A DNA stretch of 64,000 bases from the NCBI GenBank assembly GCA_038327685.1, contig JBBQLH010000002.1, forward strand, positions 21,141-85,140. Direction: 5' to 3'. Shown piece by piece: positions 7,433-15,586 of this stretch. Under the pieces are notes generated by a model. The model was not told the origin of the DNA. It did no database searches and saw only the letters and a list, made by a program, of their open reading frames with translations. This stretch comes from DASQFQ01 sp038327685. GTDB lineage: Bacteria > Actinomycetota > Thermoleophilia > Solirubrobacterales > Solirubrobacteraceae. Made by a program: the position numbers and the translations under genes. Numbering within the stretch: position 1 is the stretch's first letter; every line of letters starts with the position of its first letter.

Positions 7433-8789
7433 CCGCGTCCTCGCGGGTGGCGATCTCCCCGGCGTAGCGGGCCTCCTCGAGCGCGTCGAGGAGGGCGCCG
7501 AGCCGGGGACCGGGCTCGATCCCGAGCGCCGCCGCGAGCTCGTCGCCGCGCACCAGCGGCGCGGGCCGCGGGCCGGCACGGCGCGCGAGGGCGGGCCCGA
7601 GCATCTCGCGCGCAAGCTCGAGGTGCGCCGCGATCGCCGGCTCGGCGTTGCGCCCGCGGGTGGCGAGGCGGTCGGCGACCGTGAAGACGGTCACGTCGGC
7701 CGCGTAGGGCTCCGTCGCGGCCAGGTAGCGCCAGATCGCGCGCCGCGACAGCGGCCGCTCGTGGACGAGGAATCCGAGCCGCAGATGGTGCAGTGTCAGC
7801 GCGGCGACATAGTCGGCGACGCGCTGGGAGGCGCGCAGCCGCCGCAGCACGCTGCGCGCCAGCTCGGCGCCCTCGGAGTCGTGGCCGACGAACGTCACGC
7901 GGCCGTCTGGCCGGTAGCCGCGCGTCGCCGGCTTGGCCGCGTCGTGCAGCAGCGCGGCGAAGCGCATGGCGTCGCCGCGGCTGAGGTCATCGCCGAGCGG
8001 CTCGGCCAGCAGCGCGCTCACCGCTCCGGCGTGCTCGCCGAGCGCCTCGGCGCCGGCCTGCAGCTCCGCCACCGCGTCGAGCACCTCGAGCGTGTGGCCG
8101 TGGACGTCGCGGTGGTGGAAGACGTTCTGCTCGACGCCGCGCAGCGCGGCGAGCTCCGGCAGCACGACGGCGGCGACGCCCAGGTCCTCGGCCAGGATCA
8201 GGCCGGCGGCGGCGCGCTCGGCGCCGACGATCCGCTTGAGCTCGGCGAACACGCGCTCGGGGGCCACCCCGGCGAGCCCGGGAGCGTGCTCGCGCACCGC
8301 CGCGCGCGTCTCCGACTCGAGCTCGAGATCGAGCTCGACCGCAAGGCGCGCCGCGCGCAGGGTCCGCAGGGGGTCGTCGGCGAGTGCCGCCGCCGAGACC
8401 ATCCGCAACCGCCGCGCGTCCAGATCGGCCCGGCCGCCGTGGGGGTCGAGCAGCTCGCCGCCCGCGAGCGGCTCGGCCATGGCGTTGACGGTGAAGTCGC
8501 GGGCGGCGAGGTCGGCGGCAAGGTCGCCGTCGCGCAGGCGCACGAGATCGACGTTCCAGACGCCGCCCCGCCCGACCACCCGCCACGCCCCGAACGCGCT
8601 CGAGAGCTCGAACGCCGTCCCACCCGCCGCCCGCGCGATCGCGCCGGCGGCCGCGCGCGGGTCGCCCGCGACCGCGACGTCGAAGTCGCTGGTCGCGCGC
8701 CCGAGCAGCCGGTCGCGCAGCGCGCCGCCGACCAGCCAGGCCGGCTCCCCGGCGAGCGCCGCGCGGGCGGTCGCGAGCGGCTCCGTCAT
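7404..8789 (-). CDS. cca: CCA-adding enzyme / poly(A) polymerase family with HD domain
   Basis: A 461-residue class II nucleotidyltransferase. The N-terminal head has the GGALRDRLLGR flap and the metal-binding DFDV (DxD) pair, followed by DFTVNAMA. The C-terminal half has an HD phosphohydrolase domain with LLHDAAKP. Family members add or repair the tRNA 3' CCA end. The start ATG overlaps the alr stop as ATGA, so translation is probably coupled. Assignment between CCA-adding enzyme and poly(A) polymerase rests on length and on the actinobacterial HD-fused architecture. Confidence 0.88.
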   Translation of the reverse strand: MTEPLATARAALAGEPAWLVGGALRDRLLGRATSDFDVAVAGDPRAAAGAIARAAGGTAFELSSAFGAWRVVGRGGVWNVDLVRLRDGDLAADLAARDFTVNAMAEPLAGGELLDPHGGRADLDARRLRMVSAAALADDPLRTLRAARLAVELDLELESETRAAVREHAPGLAGVAPERVFAELKRIVGAERAAAGLILAEDLGVAAVVLPELAALRGVEQNVFHHRDVHGHTLEVLDAVAELQAGAEALGEHAGAVSALLAEPLGDDLSRGDAMRFAALLHDAAKPATRGYRPDGRVTFVGHDSEGAELARSVLRRLRASQRVADYVAALTLHHLRLGFLVHERPLSRRAIWRYLAATEPYAADVTVFTVADRLATRGRNAEPAIAAHLELAREMLGPALARRAGPRPAPLVRGDELAAALGIEPGPRLGALLDALEEARYAGEIATREDAVRLARSLLT

Positions 8790-9886
8790 GGCCCGTAGAC
8801 CCGCGGCACGCGGGCGGAGATGCCGCAGGTGACCTCGTAGTTGATCGTGTCGAGACGCCGCGCCACCTCCTCGGCGAGGATCCGCTCACCGCCCTGGGCG
8901 CCGATCAGGACCGCCTCCGCGCCCACCGTGGCGCCCGCCTCGCCGAGGTCGACCGTGATGTTGTCCATCGAGACCGTGCCGACGAGCGGCACGCGGCGGC
9001 CCGCGACCAGCACCTCGGCGTTGTTGGTCAGCGCGCGGCGGACGCCATCGCCGTAGCCGATCGGCAGCGTCCCGATCAGCGTCGGGCGCTCGGCCACGAA
9101 GCGCCGGCCGTAGCCGCTGCTCTCCCCGGGTCGTGCCGCCTTGACCTCGGCGACGTAGGAGACGAGCGCCAGCGCGGGCTCGAGGCCGTGGTCGGCCGGA
9201 TCGCCGTGGAACGGGTCCATGCCGTAGACGGCGATCCCGCAGCGCACGAGGTCGAAGCGGGCGGCGGGCCCGCGCAGCGTCGCCGCCGAGTTCGCGGCGT
9301 GGACGAGGACCTCGGGGTGGGCGACCTGGACCGCGCGCGCCCACGGGGTGAAGAGCTCGAGCTGCTCGGCCATGAAGCCGGGGTCGTCGTCGGCGGTGGC
9401 GAAGTGGGTCATCGCCCCCGCGAGCCGCAGCCCGTCGCGCCCGGCGACCGCCTCGGCGACCCGGCTCGCCTCGCCGGCGTCGCGCGTGCCCAGGCGGCCC
9501 ATGCCCGTGTCGAGCTTGACGTGGACACCCGTCCCCTGTGCCTCGGGCAGGGCGGCGAGGCGGTCGACGAAGGCCTCGCGCCAGGCCACGACGTCGGCGC
9601 GGGCGGTGACCGCCACCGAGAGCTCCTCGTCCGACAGCGCCCCCATCACCAGCACGGGCCCCTTGAGCCCGCCCTCCCGCAGCCCGCGCGCCTCCTGCGC
9701 CGTCGCGACGGCGAGCCAGCGCGCGCCTCCCGCCTGAGCCGCGCGGGCGGCCGGGACCATCCCGTGGCCGTAGCCGTCGGCCTTGACCACCGCGCACAGC
9801 GCCGCCGGTCCGGCGACCGCCGCGAGCCGCCGCGCGTTGCGCTCGATCGCGCCCAGGTCGACCCGGGCCTCGGCGCGCACGGGCAT
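8786..9886 (-). CDS. alr: Alanine racemase
   Basis: A 366-residue PLP enzyme of fold type III that makes D-alanine for peptidoglycan. The PLP lysine lies in VVKADGYGHG near the N-terminus, and the C-terminal β-domain begins near GYGRRFVAERP and holds the catalytic region VPLVGTVSMDN. The ATG at 9886 is chosen; a GTG at 9898 would overlap the CBS-gene stop by one base and is also possible. The gene sits between a CBS protein and cca in a leftward run that begins at acpS. Confidence 0.95.
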   Translation of the reverse strand: MPVRAEARVDLGAIERNARRLAAVAGPAALCAVVKADGYGHGMVPAARAAQAGGARWLAVATAQEARGLREGGLKGPVLVMGALSDEELSVAVTARADVVAWREAFVDRLAALPEAQGTGVHVKLDTGMGRLGTRDAGEASRVAEAVAGRDGLRLAGAMTHFATADDDPGFMAEQLELFTPWARAVQVAHPEVLVHAANSAATLRGPAARFDLVRCGIAVYGMDPFHGDPADHGLEPALALVSYVAEVKAARPGESSGYGRRFVAERPTLIGTLPIGYGDGVRRALTNNAEVLVAGRRVPLVGTVSMDNITVDLGEAGATVGAEAVLIGAQGGERILAEEVARRLDTINYEVTCGISARVPRVYGP

Positions 9887-9897
9887 CAGTGGAGCCA

Positions 9898-10359
9898 CTA
9901 CTCCTTGGTGAGCGCCTCGAGCACGTCGAGGCGGGTCACCACGCCGACCAGCCGGCCGTGCTCGACCACCGGGAGGCGGTTGTGCTTCTTGCGGGCGATC
10001 ACGCGCGCGGCCTCCTCGACGCTCGCGCTCGGCTCGATCGTCACCGGGTGCTCGGTCATCAGGTCACCGGCCGTCGAGGCGACGGCCTTGCGCAGTCGCT
10101 CCTCGAAGTGGCTCAGGCGCTCGAGGAAGACGAAGCCGCCGAACAGCTGGAAGTAGTGGGGCAGGTGCAGGTCGGCGTCCTCCCCCGACAGGATCAGATC
10201 CGCCTCGGTGATGATGCCGACGCAGCGGCCGCCCTCGTTGACCACGGCCACGCCGGGCAGCTCGTGCTCGCGCATCACCTCGAGCACCCGCTCGACCGAG
10301 TCGGTCGTTGCGACGCTCGGCGCTTCGGTGTCCATGATGTCCGCGACCGTCAGGGCCAT
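9898..10359 (-). CDS. Tandem CBS-domain protein
   Basis: A 153-residue protein made of two CBS domains (about 8-62 and 93-150) joined by a helical insert HYFQLFGGFVFLERL that is longer than usual. The conserved GxxxGIITxxD pattern is seen as GRCVGIITEADL in the first copy and GRLVGVVTRLDV in the second. CBS pairs bind adenosine nucleotides and act as energy sensors or gates. No catalytic partner is fused, so the regulated target is unknown. It lies in the same direction as nnr upstream and alr downstream. Confidence 0.88.
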   Translation of the reverse strand: MALTVADIMDTEAPSVATTDSVERVLEVMREHELPGVAVVNEGGRCVGIITEADLILSGEDADLHLPHYFQLFGGFVFLERLSHFEERLRKAVASTAGDLMTEHPVTIEPSASVEEAARVIARKKHNRLPVVEHGRLVGVVTRLDVLEALTKE

Positions 10360-10371
10360 GAGCGCGACCTT

Positions 10372-10440
10372 AGATGATCGATTCCATGGCCTGCGCGGTT
10401 CCTCAGACAGCCCCGAGGGGTCGTGGAATCAGTCATCTAG
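10372..10440. repeat. Imperfect inverted repeat between nnr and the CBS gene
   Basis: Arms of about 17 bases begin TAGATGA and end GATTCCA on each side (10372-10388 and 10424-10440), pairing 15 of 17 positions around a two-base internal mismatch. A second short stem (CCTC/GAGG) lies in the 35-base centre. The right arm includes the nnr stop codon. No T-run follows either arm, so a classic terminator is unlikely; an mRNA processing or stability element, or a mobile-repeat remnant, is possible. Confidence 0.55.
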
Positions 10441-11954
10441 CTCCCAAGCGCGGCGGGCAGCGCTCGGATGACGTCGGAGGCGATCACGCCGTCCGGACCG
10501 TCCGGAGCGGCCGCGATCTGGCCCGCGCGCAGGTGCGCGTAGACGCCGGCGCAGACCGCGTGGGCGGGGGCGAGGCCCTTGGCGAGCATCGCCCCGATCA
10601 CCCCGGAGAGCACGTCGCCCGTGCCCGCCGTCGCCAACGCGGGAGCGAAGCCGCGCGAGACCGCCACCCGACCGTTGGGCGTGGCCACCAGCGTGTCGTC
10701 GCCCTTGAGCACGATGATCGCCTTGGCCTTGGCCGCAGCCTCGCGCGCGTACTGGAGCCGGTGACGGCCGATCTCCTTCGAGTCGATGCCGAGCAGCCGC
10801 CCGAGCTCGCCGGCGTGCGGCGTCATCACGGTCGGCCACGGCCGCACGCGCACGAGCTCCTCCATCGCCCCGCCGCCGAGCGCACCGAGGCCATCCGCGT
10901 CGACGACGAGCGGGACGTCGATGCGCTCCACCAGCTCGCGCGCGAGCTCCTGCGCGCCCTTCTGCTTGCCGAGCCCCGGGCCGAGTACCACGGCGTCGGC
11001 GCGGCCGATCGCCTCGAGGGCGGGCTGCAGCGCGGTCGGCGTCAGCGACCCGTCGCGCTCGGGCAGCCCGACCATCATCGCCTCCAGAAGCCTGACCGTG
11101 AATGAGAGCTCGAGGGATTGGGGCCCGCCGACCGTCACGTAGCCCGCGCCCGCGCGCATCGCCGCCAGCGCGGCCATCGACGGCGCGCCCGTCAACCCGT
11201 GCGAGCCGCCGATGATGAACACGTTGCCGGAGGAGAACTTCGTCGAGCCCGACGTGCGGCGCGGCATCTCGAACAGCACGCCGCCGCCGATCAGCCCGAT
11301 CTCCGCCTCGCCGGGCGCGCCGGTAGGGATGCCGATGTCGACGCTCTCGACGATGCCCGCGTGCTCCTTGCCGGGTGAGATCCAGAGCCCGGGCTTCGCC
11401 TGGTGGAAGGTCGCGGTGGCCAGCGCCCGCACGGCCGCGCCCTCGACCTCGCCCGTGGAAGCGTTGACGCCGCTGGGCACGTCGGCGGCGATCACCCGCG
11501 CGCGGGCCGAGTTGATCGCGAGGATGACCGCGTCGGCGGGGTCGCGCGGCGCCCCCTCGAAGCCTGTGCCGAGCACCGCGTCGACGATCGCGTGCGCCTT
11601 CTGGAGCCGGTCGGGGTGGAAGGGCACCGGTGCCGGGCCCGGCAGGACCTTGACCTGGGCCTGGGCATCCTCGCCCATCCATTCGGGCGGCCACACCGCC
11701 AGCACGTCGACATCGCGGCCGGCCTGGCGCAGCAGGCGGGCCGCCACGAGCCCGTCGCCGCCGTTGTTGCCCTTGCCGCAGACGACCGCGATCCGCCCGG
11801 CGGGCGCGTGCTTGCCCACCGCGCGGGCAAGGCCCTCTCCCGCGCGCTCCATCAGCTGGCGGGCGGGGACGCGCTTGGTCTCGATCGCCCACTGGTCGGT
11901 CGCGCGCATCAGCGCGGCGTCGGGGAGCGGCTCCAGCCAGCGCGGGTTCGTCAC
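10437..11954 (-). CDS. nnr: Bifunctional NAD(P)HX epimerase/dehydratase
   Basis: A 505-residue fusion from a GTG at 11954. The N-terminal half is the YjeF_N epimerase domain (VCGKGNNGGDGLVAARLL is its Rossmann loop), and the C-terminal half is the ADP/ATP-dependent NAD(P)HX dehydratase, a ribokinase-like fold, with GLTGAPSMAALAAMRAGAG, VVDADGL, TPHAGELGRLL and the nucleotide motif ATAGTGDVLSG. Together they repair hydrated NAD(P)H. The GTG overlaps the acpS stop as GTGA, a very common pairing in actinobacteria. Confidence 0.95.
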   Translation of the reverse strand: MTNPRWLEPLPDAALMRATDQWAIETKRVPARQLMERAGEGLARAVGKHAPAGRIAVVCGKGNNGGDGLVAARLLRQAGRDVDVLAVWPPEWMGEDAQAQVKVLPGPAPVPFHPDRLQKAHAIVDAVLGTGFEGAPRDPADAVILAINSARARVIAADVPSGVNASTGEVEGAAVRALATATFHQAKPGLWISPGKEHAGIVESVDIGIPTGAPGEAEIGLIGGGVLFEMPRRTSGSTKFSSGNVFIIGGSHGLTGAPSMAALAAMRAGAGYVTVGGPQSLELSFTVRLLEAMMVGLPERDGSLTPTALQPALEAIGRADAVVLGPGLGKQKGAQELARELVERIDVPLVVDADGLGALGGGAMEELVRVRPWPTVMTPHAGELGRLLGIDSKEIGRHRLQYAREAAAKAKAIIVLKGDDTLVATPNGRVAVSRGFAPALATAGTGDVLSGVIGAMLAKGLAPAHAVCAGVYAHLRAGQIAAAPDGPDGVIASDVIRALPAALGS

Positions 11955-12310
11955 GTGCCGACCGTCGCGACCGCGCCGGCCATGGCGCGCGTGTGCGTCA
12001 GCGAGATCGCGACGGATGCGCCCAGCTCGTCGGCGCGCGCCGCGGCGTGCCCGGAAAGCCGCACCGAGGGCGCGCCTGTCTCTTCGCGGACCACCTCGAC
12101 GTCGTGGGGGTTCCATACCTCGAGCGCGAGCGCCTTGACGACCGCTTCTTTGGCGCAGAACCGCGCTGCAAGGTGCATCGCGGGCCTCGGGCGGGCGGCC
12201 GCATAGGCGCGTTCGGACTCAGTGAACAGCCGCGCGGCCAAATGCGGCCGCCGGGCCAGAGCCCGCTCCAGCCGGTCGATCTCGAGAAGGTCGATGCCGA
12301 CGCTGCCCAT
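11951..12310 (-). CDS. acpS: Holo-[acyl-carrier-protein] synthase
   Basis: A 119-residue AcpS-type phosphopantetheinyl transferase from the ATG at 12310. The N-terminal GIDLLEIDR carries the magnesium aspartate, and FCAKEAVVKAL supplies the glutamate and lysine of the CoA-binding site. It moves 4'-phosphopantetheine from CoA to the serine of acyl carrier proteins. A free-standing ACP gene lies 12.6 kb away (24962-25237) and could be a client besides the fatty-acid ACP. It begins the leftward acpS-nnr-CBS-alr-cca run. Confidence 0.95.
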   Translation of the reverse strand: MGSVGIDLLEIDRLERALARRPHLAARLFTESERAYAAARPRPAMHLAARFCAKEAVVKALALEVWNPHDVEVVREETGAPSVRLSGHAAARADELGASVAISLTHTRAMAGAVATVGT

Positions 12311-12351
12311 CCGGACGGCGACTCTATCCGTCCATATGCCCGATCCGCCAC

Positions 12352-12381
12352 TTGCGTCGAATCGCGCACCTCGGCTACTGT
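12352..12381 (+). promoter_or_regulatory. Candidate promoter upstream of the histidine kinase
   Basis: TTGCGT (12352-12357) and TACTGT (12376-12381) are 18 bases apart, in the region between the divergent acpS and kinase genes. This would give a leader of about 130 bases, which contains a possible 16-codon reading frame at 12452. Only a partial consensus match. Confidence 0.3.
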
Positions 12382-12519
12382 CGGCATGCCGGAGGCCAAG
12401 CCCGAGCACACGGATGGGACAGGGCTTTAAACACGGACGGAAAGAGATCTGATGGCCCCCAAGGAAAACGGACGCGGCATGGGCGCACGGTCGCGCGGTT
12501 GACGGAAGTGCGCGCAAAC

Positions 12520-13665
12520 ATGACCTCTCTCCCGCAGCCCGGGTCGCGGCCGGCTCCCTCCTCCCGAGCGCGCGATGCCTTCTTCGCCTCGTTCTCGCGG
12601 GAGCTCCGCTGGTCGCTCGACTGCGAGGGACGGTTCCTGCTCCTGGAGGGTGCCTGGCAGTCGGTCCTCGGATGGCAGCCGGAGCATCTCCATGGCTGGT
12701 ACTGGGAGGAGATCGTGCATCCTGCCGACCGCGATCGCGTCAGCCAGATCCTGAGCCGTGTCCGCCAGGGCGCCGGCTGCGAGCGCGACGTCGACGTGCA
12801 ACTCTCCCTCCCGGCGGGCGGCTATCGCACGACGTGCTGGTCGTTCGTCGCGGGCACGGGCCCGGACAGCATCCTCGGCCTCGGCCACGACCGCACGGAT
12901 CCCCCTGCGGCGATGTCGCGCAAGAACGGCCCCGTCCTACTGGAGCGCCGCAACGCGGAGCTCGCCGCGCGGCTCAGAGAGCTCGAGGAGCGTTACGTGG
13001 CGGTCGAGCGCTTCGCCGGCACAGCCGCCCACCAGCTTGCCGAGCCGCTCGTGATCGCCGAGAGCTCGGCGATCCTCGTGGCCGAAGAGCTCGGCGCAGA
13101 CCTCGACCCGGTGCTCCGCGGCCGACTCGACGCGATCGGCCGCGGCGCAGCTCGCGCCCGTCGTCTGATGGACGCCCTGCTGGCCGACGCGCGGACAGAC
13201 GGACAGACTCTGAAGCTGTGCACGGTTGACGTCGCCGCGGTCGTCGAGGAGATGCTCGCGAGCCTCGACCATCAGGTGCGTGAGCGCAGCGCGACGATCG
13301 TCGTCGGGCGGCTTCCGCATGTCGACGGGGAGCCGGGCTTGCTCTCGGTCGTGCTCGAGAACCTCGTCTCCAACGCGCTCAAGTACGGCCCGCGCAGCGG
13401 CGGCCGTGTGGTGATCGCGGCCGAGCCCAGCCCCAACGGCTGGCGCATCTCGGTCGCCAGTGAGGGCACGCCGATCCCGACCGAGGAGGCCGAGCGGATC
13501 TTCCAGCCCTTCCATCGCGCGTCGGGCGAGCGGCGGGTGCCGGGGGTCGGTCTCGGGCTGACCATCTGCTCGCGGCTCATCGACCGACTTGGCGGGACGA
13601 TCGGCGTCCAGCCGGGCGCCGACTCCGGCAACACGTTCTGGATCGAGCTCCCGGCCGCCGCCTAA
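12520..13665 (+). CDS. PAS-domain sensor histidine kinase
   Basis: A 381-residue protein with no membrane segment, so a cytoplasmic sensor. An N-terminal PAS domain (about 20-130, FSRELRWSLDCEG, GWYWEEIVHPADR) is followed by a coiled-coil linker and an H-box with histidine 171 in AAHQLAEPL, a phytochrome-kinase type of H-box. The ATPase domain has the N-box ENLVSNALKYG, a G1-like region around VASEGTPIP, in which the usual aspartate is not seen, and G2 GVGLGLTIC. ATG 12520 is preferred; a TTG at 12499 is also in frame. It converges on a response-regulator gene and overlaps it by 4 bases, which suggests a cognate pair. Confidence 0.88.
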   Translation: MTSLPQPGSRPAPSSRARDAFFASFSRELRWSLDCEGRFLLLEGAWQSVLGWQPEHLHGWYWEEIVHPADRDRVSQILSRVRQGAGCERDVDVQLSLPAGGYRTTCWSFVAGTGPDSILGLGHDRTDPPAAMSRKNGPVLLERRNAELAARLRELEERYVAVERFAGTAAHQLAEPLVIAESSAILVAEELGADLDPVLRGRLDAIGRGAARARRLMDALLADARTDGQTLKLCTVDVAAVVEEMLASLDHQVRERSATIVVGRLPHVDGEPGLLSVVLENLVSNALKYGPRSGGRVVIAAEPSPNGWRISVASEGTPIPTEEAERIFQPFHRASGERRVPGVGLGLTICSRLIDRLGGTIGVQPGADSGNTFWIELPAAA

Positions 13666-14384
13666 GCGGCCGTATCCGGGGGCGCTTCGCCTCCGGGAGC
13701 ACTCCGCATGCGGTCCGCGGCGATGACGGCATCTTCGCGCGAGCGCACGGCGAGCTTGCGAAGGATGTTCTTCACGTGCGAGCGGACGGTCTCCGTGGAG
13801 AGCACAAGCTCGTCGGCGATGTCGTCGGTCGACTTCGCCGCCTTGAGCAGGTCGATGACCTCCCACTCGCGCGCGGTGAGTGGGCTCTTGACGGGGCGCA
13901 TGCCCGATGAGCCGCTCGGCGTGTCGCGGAGCCGGTCGATCAGCGTCCGCGTCATCTTGCGCGAGATCGCGGCCTCACCGGCCCTGACTCCCTCGAGCGC
14001 GCGCGGCAGCGCGTCGATCTCGAGGTCCTTCGACAGGTACCCGCTGGCGCCGGAGCGCAGCGCCTGGAGACCCAGCTCCTGGTCCTCCTCGCCGGCGCCC
14101 GTCAGCACGATCACGAGTTGGTCCGGGATCTCCTTGCGAATCTTGCGCGTGGCGATGATGCCGTCCAACTCCGGCATCACCACGTCCATCACGACGACAT
14201 CGGGCCGGTAGTAGAGCGTCAGCTCAACTGCCTCGCGCCCATTGCGGGCCTCGGCGACCACGATCACCCCTGCCTTCTGGAGGACGTCCTTGATGACGCG
14301 CCGAGCGAAGGGGTCGTCGTCTGCGACGACCGCGCGCAGGTTCTGGCTTTCCGAGCTCTCGCCGTTCACTTGTTCAATGCCCAC
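13662..14384 (-). CDS. NarL/LuxR-type response regulator
   Basis: A 240-residue two-domain regulator. The receiver has a full acidic pocket (ADDDP at 21-25), the phosphoacceptor D67 in VVVMDVVMP, and K119 in GYLSKD. The C-terminal domain is a LuxR-type helix-turn-helix starting LTAREWEVIDLL and ending TVRSHVKNILRKL. It is the only receiver in the 12-19 kb island with every catalytic residue in place. It is convergent with, and overlaps by 4 bases, the kinase gene, its likely partner. Confidence 0.92.
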   Translation of the reverse strand: MGIEQVNGESSESQNLRAVVADDDPFARRVIKDVLQKAGVIVVAEARNGREAVELTLYYRPDVVVMDVVMPELDGIIATRKIRKEIPDQLVIVLTGAGEEDQELGLQALRSGASGYLSKDLEIDALPRALEGVRAGEAAISRKMTRTLIDRLRDTPSGSSGMRPVKSPLTAREWEVIDLLKAAKSTDDIADELVLSTETVRSHVKNILRKLAVRSREDAVIAADRMRSAPGGEAPPDTAA

Positions 14385-14445
14385 CGTGGCCGCACTTCCT
14401 CCTTAGACCGATGAACCTAGCCCATCACCCTGGGACTAGGCAACC

Positions 14446-14507
14446 TAGGGGACGAACGTGCTAGCCGGGGGAGCCCGCTCCCCCACCGGGTGAGCGGACG
14501 TCCCCTA
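14446..14507. repeat. Nested inverted repeats upstream of two divergent regulatory genes
   Basis: Outer arms TAGGGGACG (14446-14454) and CGTCCCCTA (14499-14507) are perfect 9-base complements. Inside them GGGGGAG and CTCCCCC (14467-14473, 14478-14484) form a perfect stem with a four-base loop. The structure lies between the response-regulator gene (leftward from 14384) and the small gene at 14654, so it could be a shared operator or an RNA structure in either leader. Confidence 0.5.
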
Positions 14508-14653
14508 TACCTTCGTCCAGGGATCTCCCGCCGAGGGCACGCACGTCACCCACGCCCAGAGCGTCGCCTGCCCCGAAGCCGGGGCCAAAGAGTCCCCACG
14601 CCGCAGACGGAGCTCACCTTCCACCCGCGTTGTTCGCCCTCGAAGGTGGACAC

Positions 14654-14950
14654 GTGGCCCAAGCCCCCCGACAGACCAGCACCGCGCAGCGCCTCGCCGA
14701 GCTGCGTCGAGCGCATCCGCACGACGCGACGCTCCAGAACCTGCTCGCCGTCGTCACCGCCAAGCTCGACCTGAGCGCGCGTCTCCCCGTCTTCGAGTAC
14801 GAGGCCGACAGCGAGGGCTTCGCCGACACGGCCTCATTCATGAGCGCCCTCGCCTCGGCGGAGCGCGAGAGCCTGGAGGAAGTCCTGGCTTCGCTGCGTC
14901 TCCACCTTGACCGGACATCCGGGCGCTTCACCCCGGGGGTGTCCTCGTGA
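14654..14950 (+). CDS. Small helical protein of unknown function
   Basis: A 98-residue protein from GTG 14654 (a TTG at 14630 is in frame). It is soluble, charged and mostly helical (TAQRLAELRRAHPHD, SALASAERESLEEVLASL). No motif is recognised. Its stop overlaps the next gene's GTG start as GTGA, so it is likely made together with the receiver-like protein that follows. The role is probably tied to that regulatory group. Confidence 0.55.
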   Translation: MAQAPRQTSTAQRLAELRRAHPHDATLQNLLAVVTAKLDLSARLPVFEYEADSEGFADTASFMSALASAERESLEEVLASLRLHLDRTSGRFTPGVSS

Positions 14951-15354
14951 TCAGCGTCGCACTGGTGGCCGACAGCGGAACCGCGATGGAGGCGATGACG
15001 CGCAGCGTGTCGACGCTGGCGCAGGTCAACATCGTCCGGCACTGCCACGGCCGCGCTCCGATCGCCCGCGCGCTGACCCGCTTCACCCCTGATCTGGTCC
15101 TCGTGGACGAGATGGGCTGGCCGAAGCTCGCGCTGCAGCGCATCGAGGAGATCCGCAAGACGCTTCCGCAGGCGCGGATCGTCGTGCGTGCCGAGCGGCC
15201 CGAGGTCGGCTGGCTCGCCAACGCGTTGCGGGCCGGCGCCGACGCCGTCGTGCCTGCTACCGCCGGTCCCGAAACGCTCGGGCTGGTCCTTGCCGAGGTT
15301 GTCAGCGAGCGCCTTCTCGACCTCCACGACGATTCCGCACCGGTTGCGGCCTGA
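14947..15354 (+). CDS. Stand-alone receiver-like protein
   Basis: A 135-residue protein with a receiver fold and no output domain. D54 (LVLVDEM) stands at the phosphoacceptor place, but the N-terminal acidic pair is reduced to one aspartate (VADS) and the conserved lysine is missing (AVVPATAG). It is a clear paralogue of the receiver in the gene at 15586: both read VDEM followed by a Trp two residues on, and both have IEEIR/ISEIR and ARAGA/LRAGA stretches. It may act by binding a partner rather than by phosphorylation. Confidence 0.7.
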   Translation: MISVALVADSGTAMEAMTRSVSTLAQVNIVRHCHGRAPIARALTRFTPDLVLVDEMGWPKLALQRIEEIRKTLPQARIVVRAERPEVGWLANALRAGADAVVPATAGPETLGLVLAEVVSERLLDLHDDSAPVAA

Positions 15355-15361
15355 CTGAGGG

Positions 15362-15586
15362 ATGAACGTGCTCCGACATGACACCGCGACGGTCCTGCTG
15401 TTCCGGGACTCTGCATTGCGCAGGCCGATCGACGTCGTCGCGTGGATGAACACGGATGGGCGGCAGACGAGCGAAGCCGCCGACGGCCGCGACAACGTCA
15501 TCCCGCTCGGGCGGTTCGCCCGCGCGGCACGCCGCCCAGGTTCCCAGACATGGTCCGACGTGCCCCCGGACGGCGAGGCGGCCTGA
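15362..15586 (+). CDS. Small protein of unknown function
   Basis: A 74-residue frame between two receiver genes; its stop overlaps the next start (TGATG). It has a LRHDTATVLLFRDSALR start and an Arg-rich NVIPLGRFARAARR middle. A GAGGG lies almost directly on the ATG at 15362, which is too close, so the ATG at 15446 may be the true start. No family is recognised. The tight packing is the main support. Confidence 0.4.
   Translation: MNVLRHDTATVLLFRDSALRRPIDVVAWMNTDGRQTSEAADGRDNVIPLGRFARAARRPGSQTWSDVPPDGEAA

Noticed and set aside
7623..8798. 391-codon plus-strand frame
   Set aside because: Antisense shadow of cca; composition is Arg/Ala/Val low complexity with no motif.
12452..12502. 16-codon frame in the leader of the histidine kinase gene
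   Set aside because: It has a weak purine-rich site ahead of it, but nothing distinguishes it from chance; noted only as a possible leader peptide.
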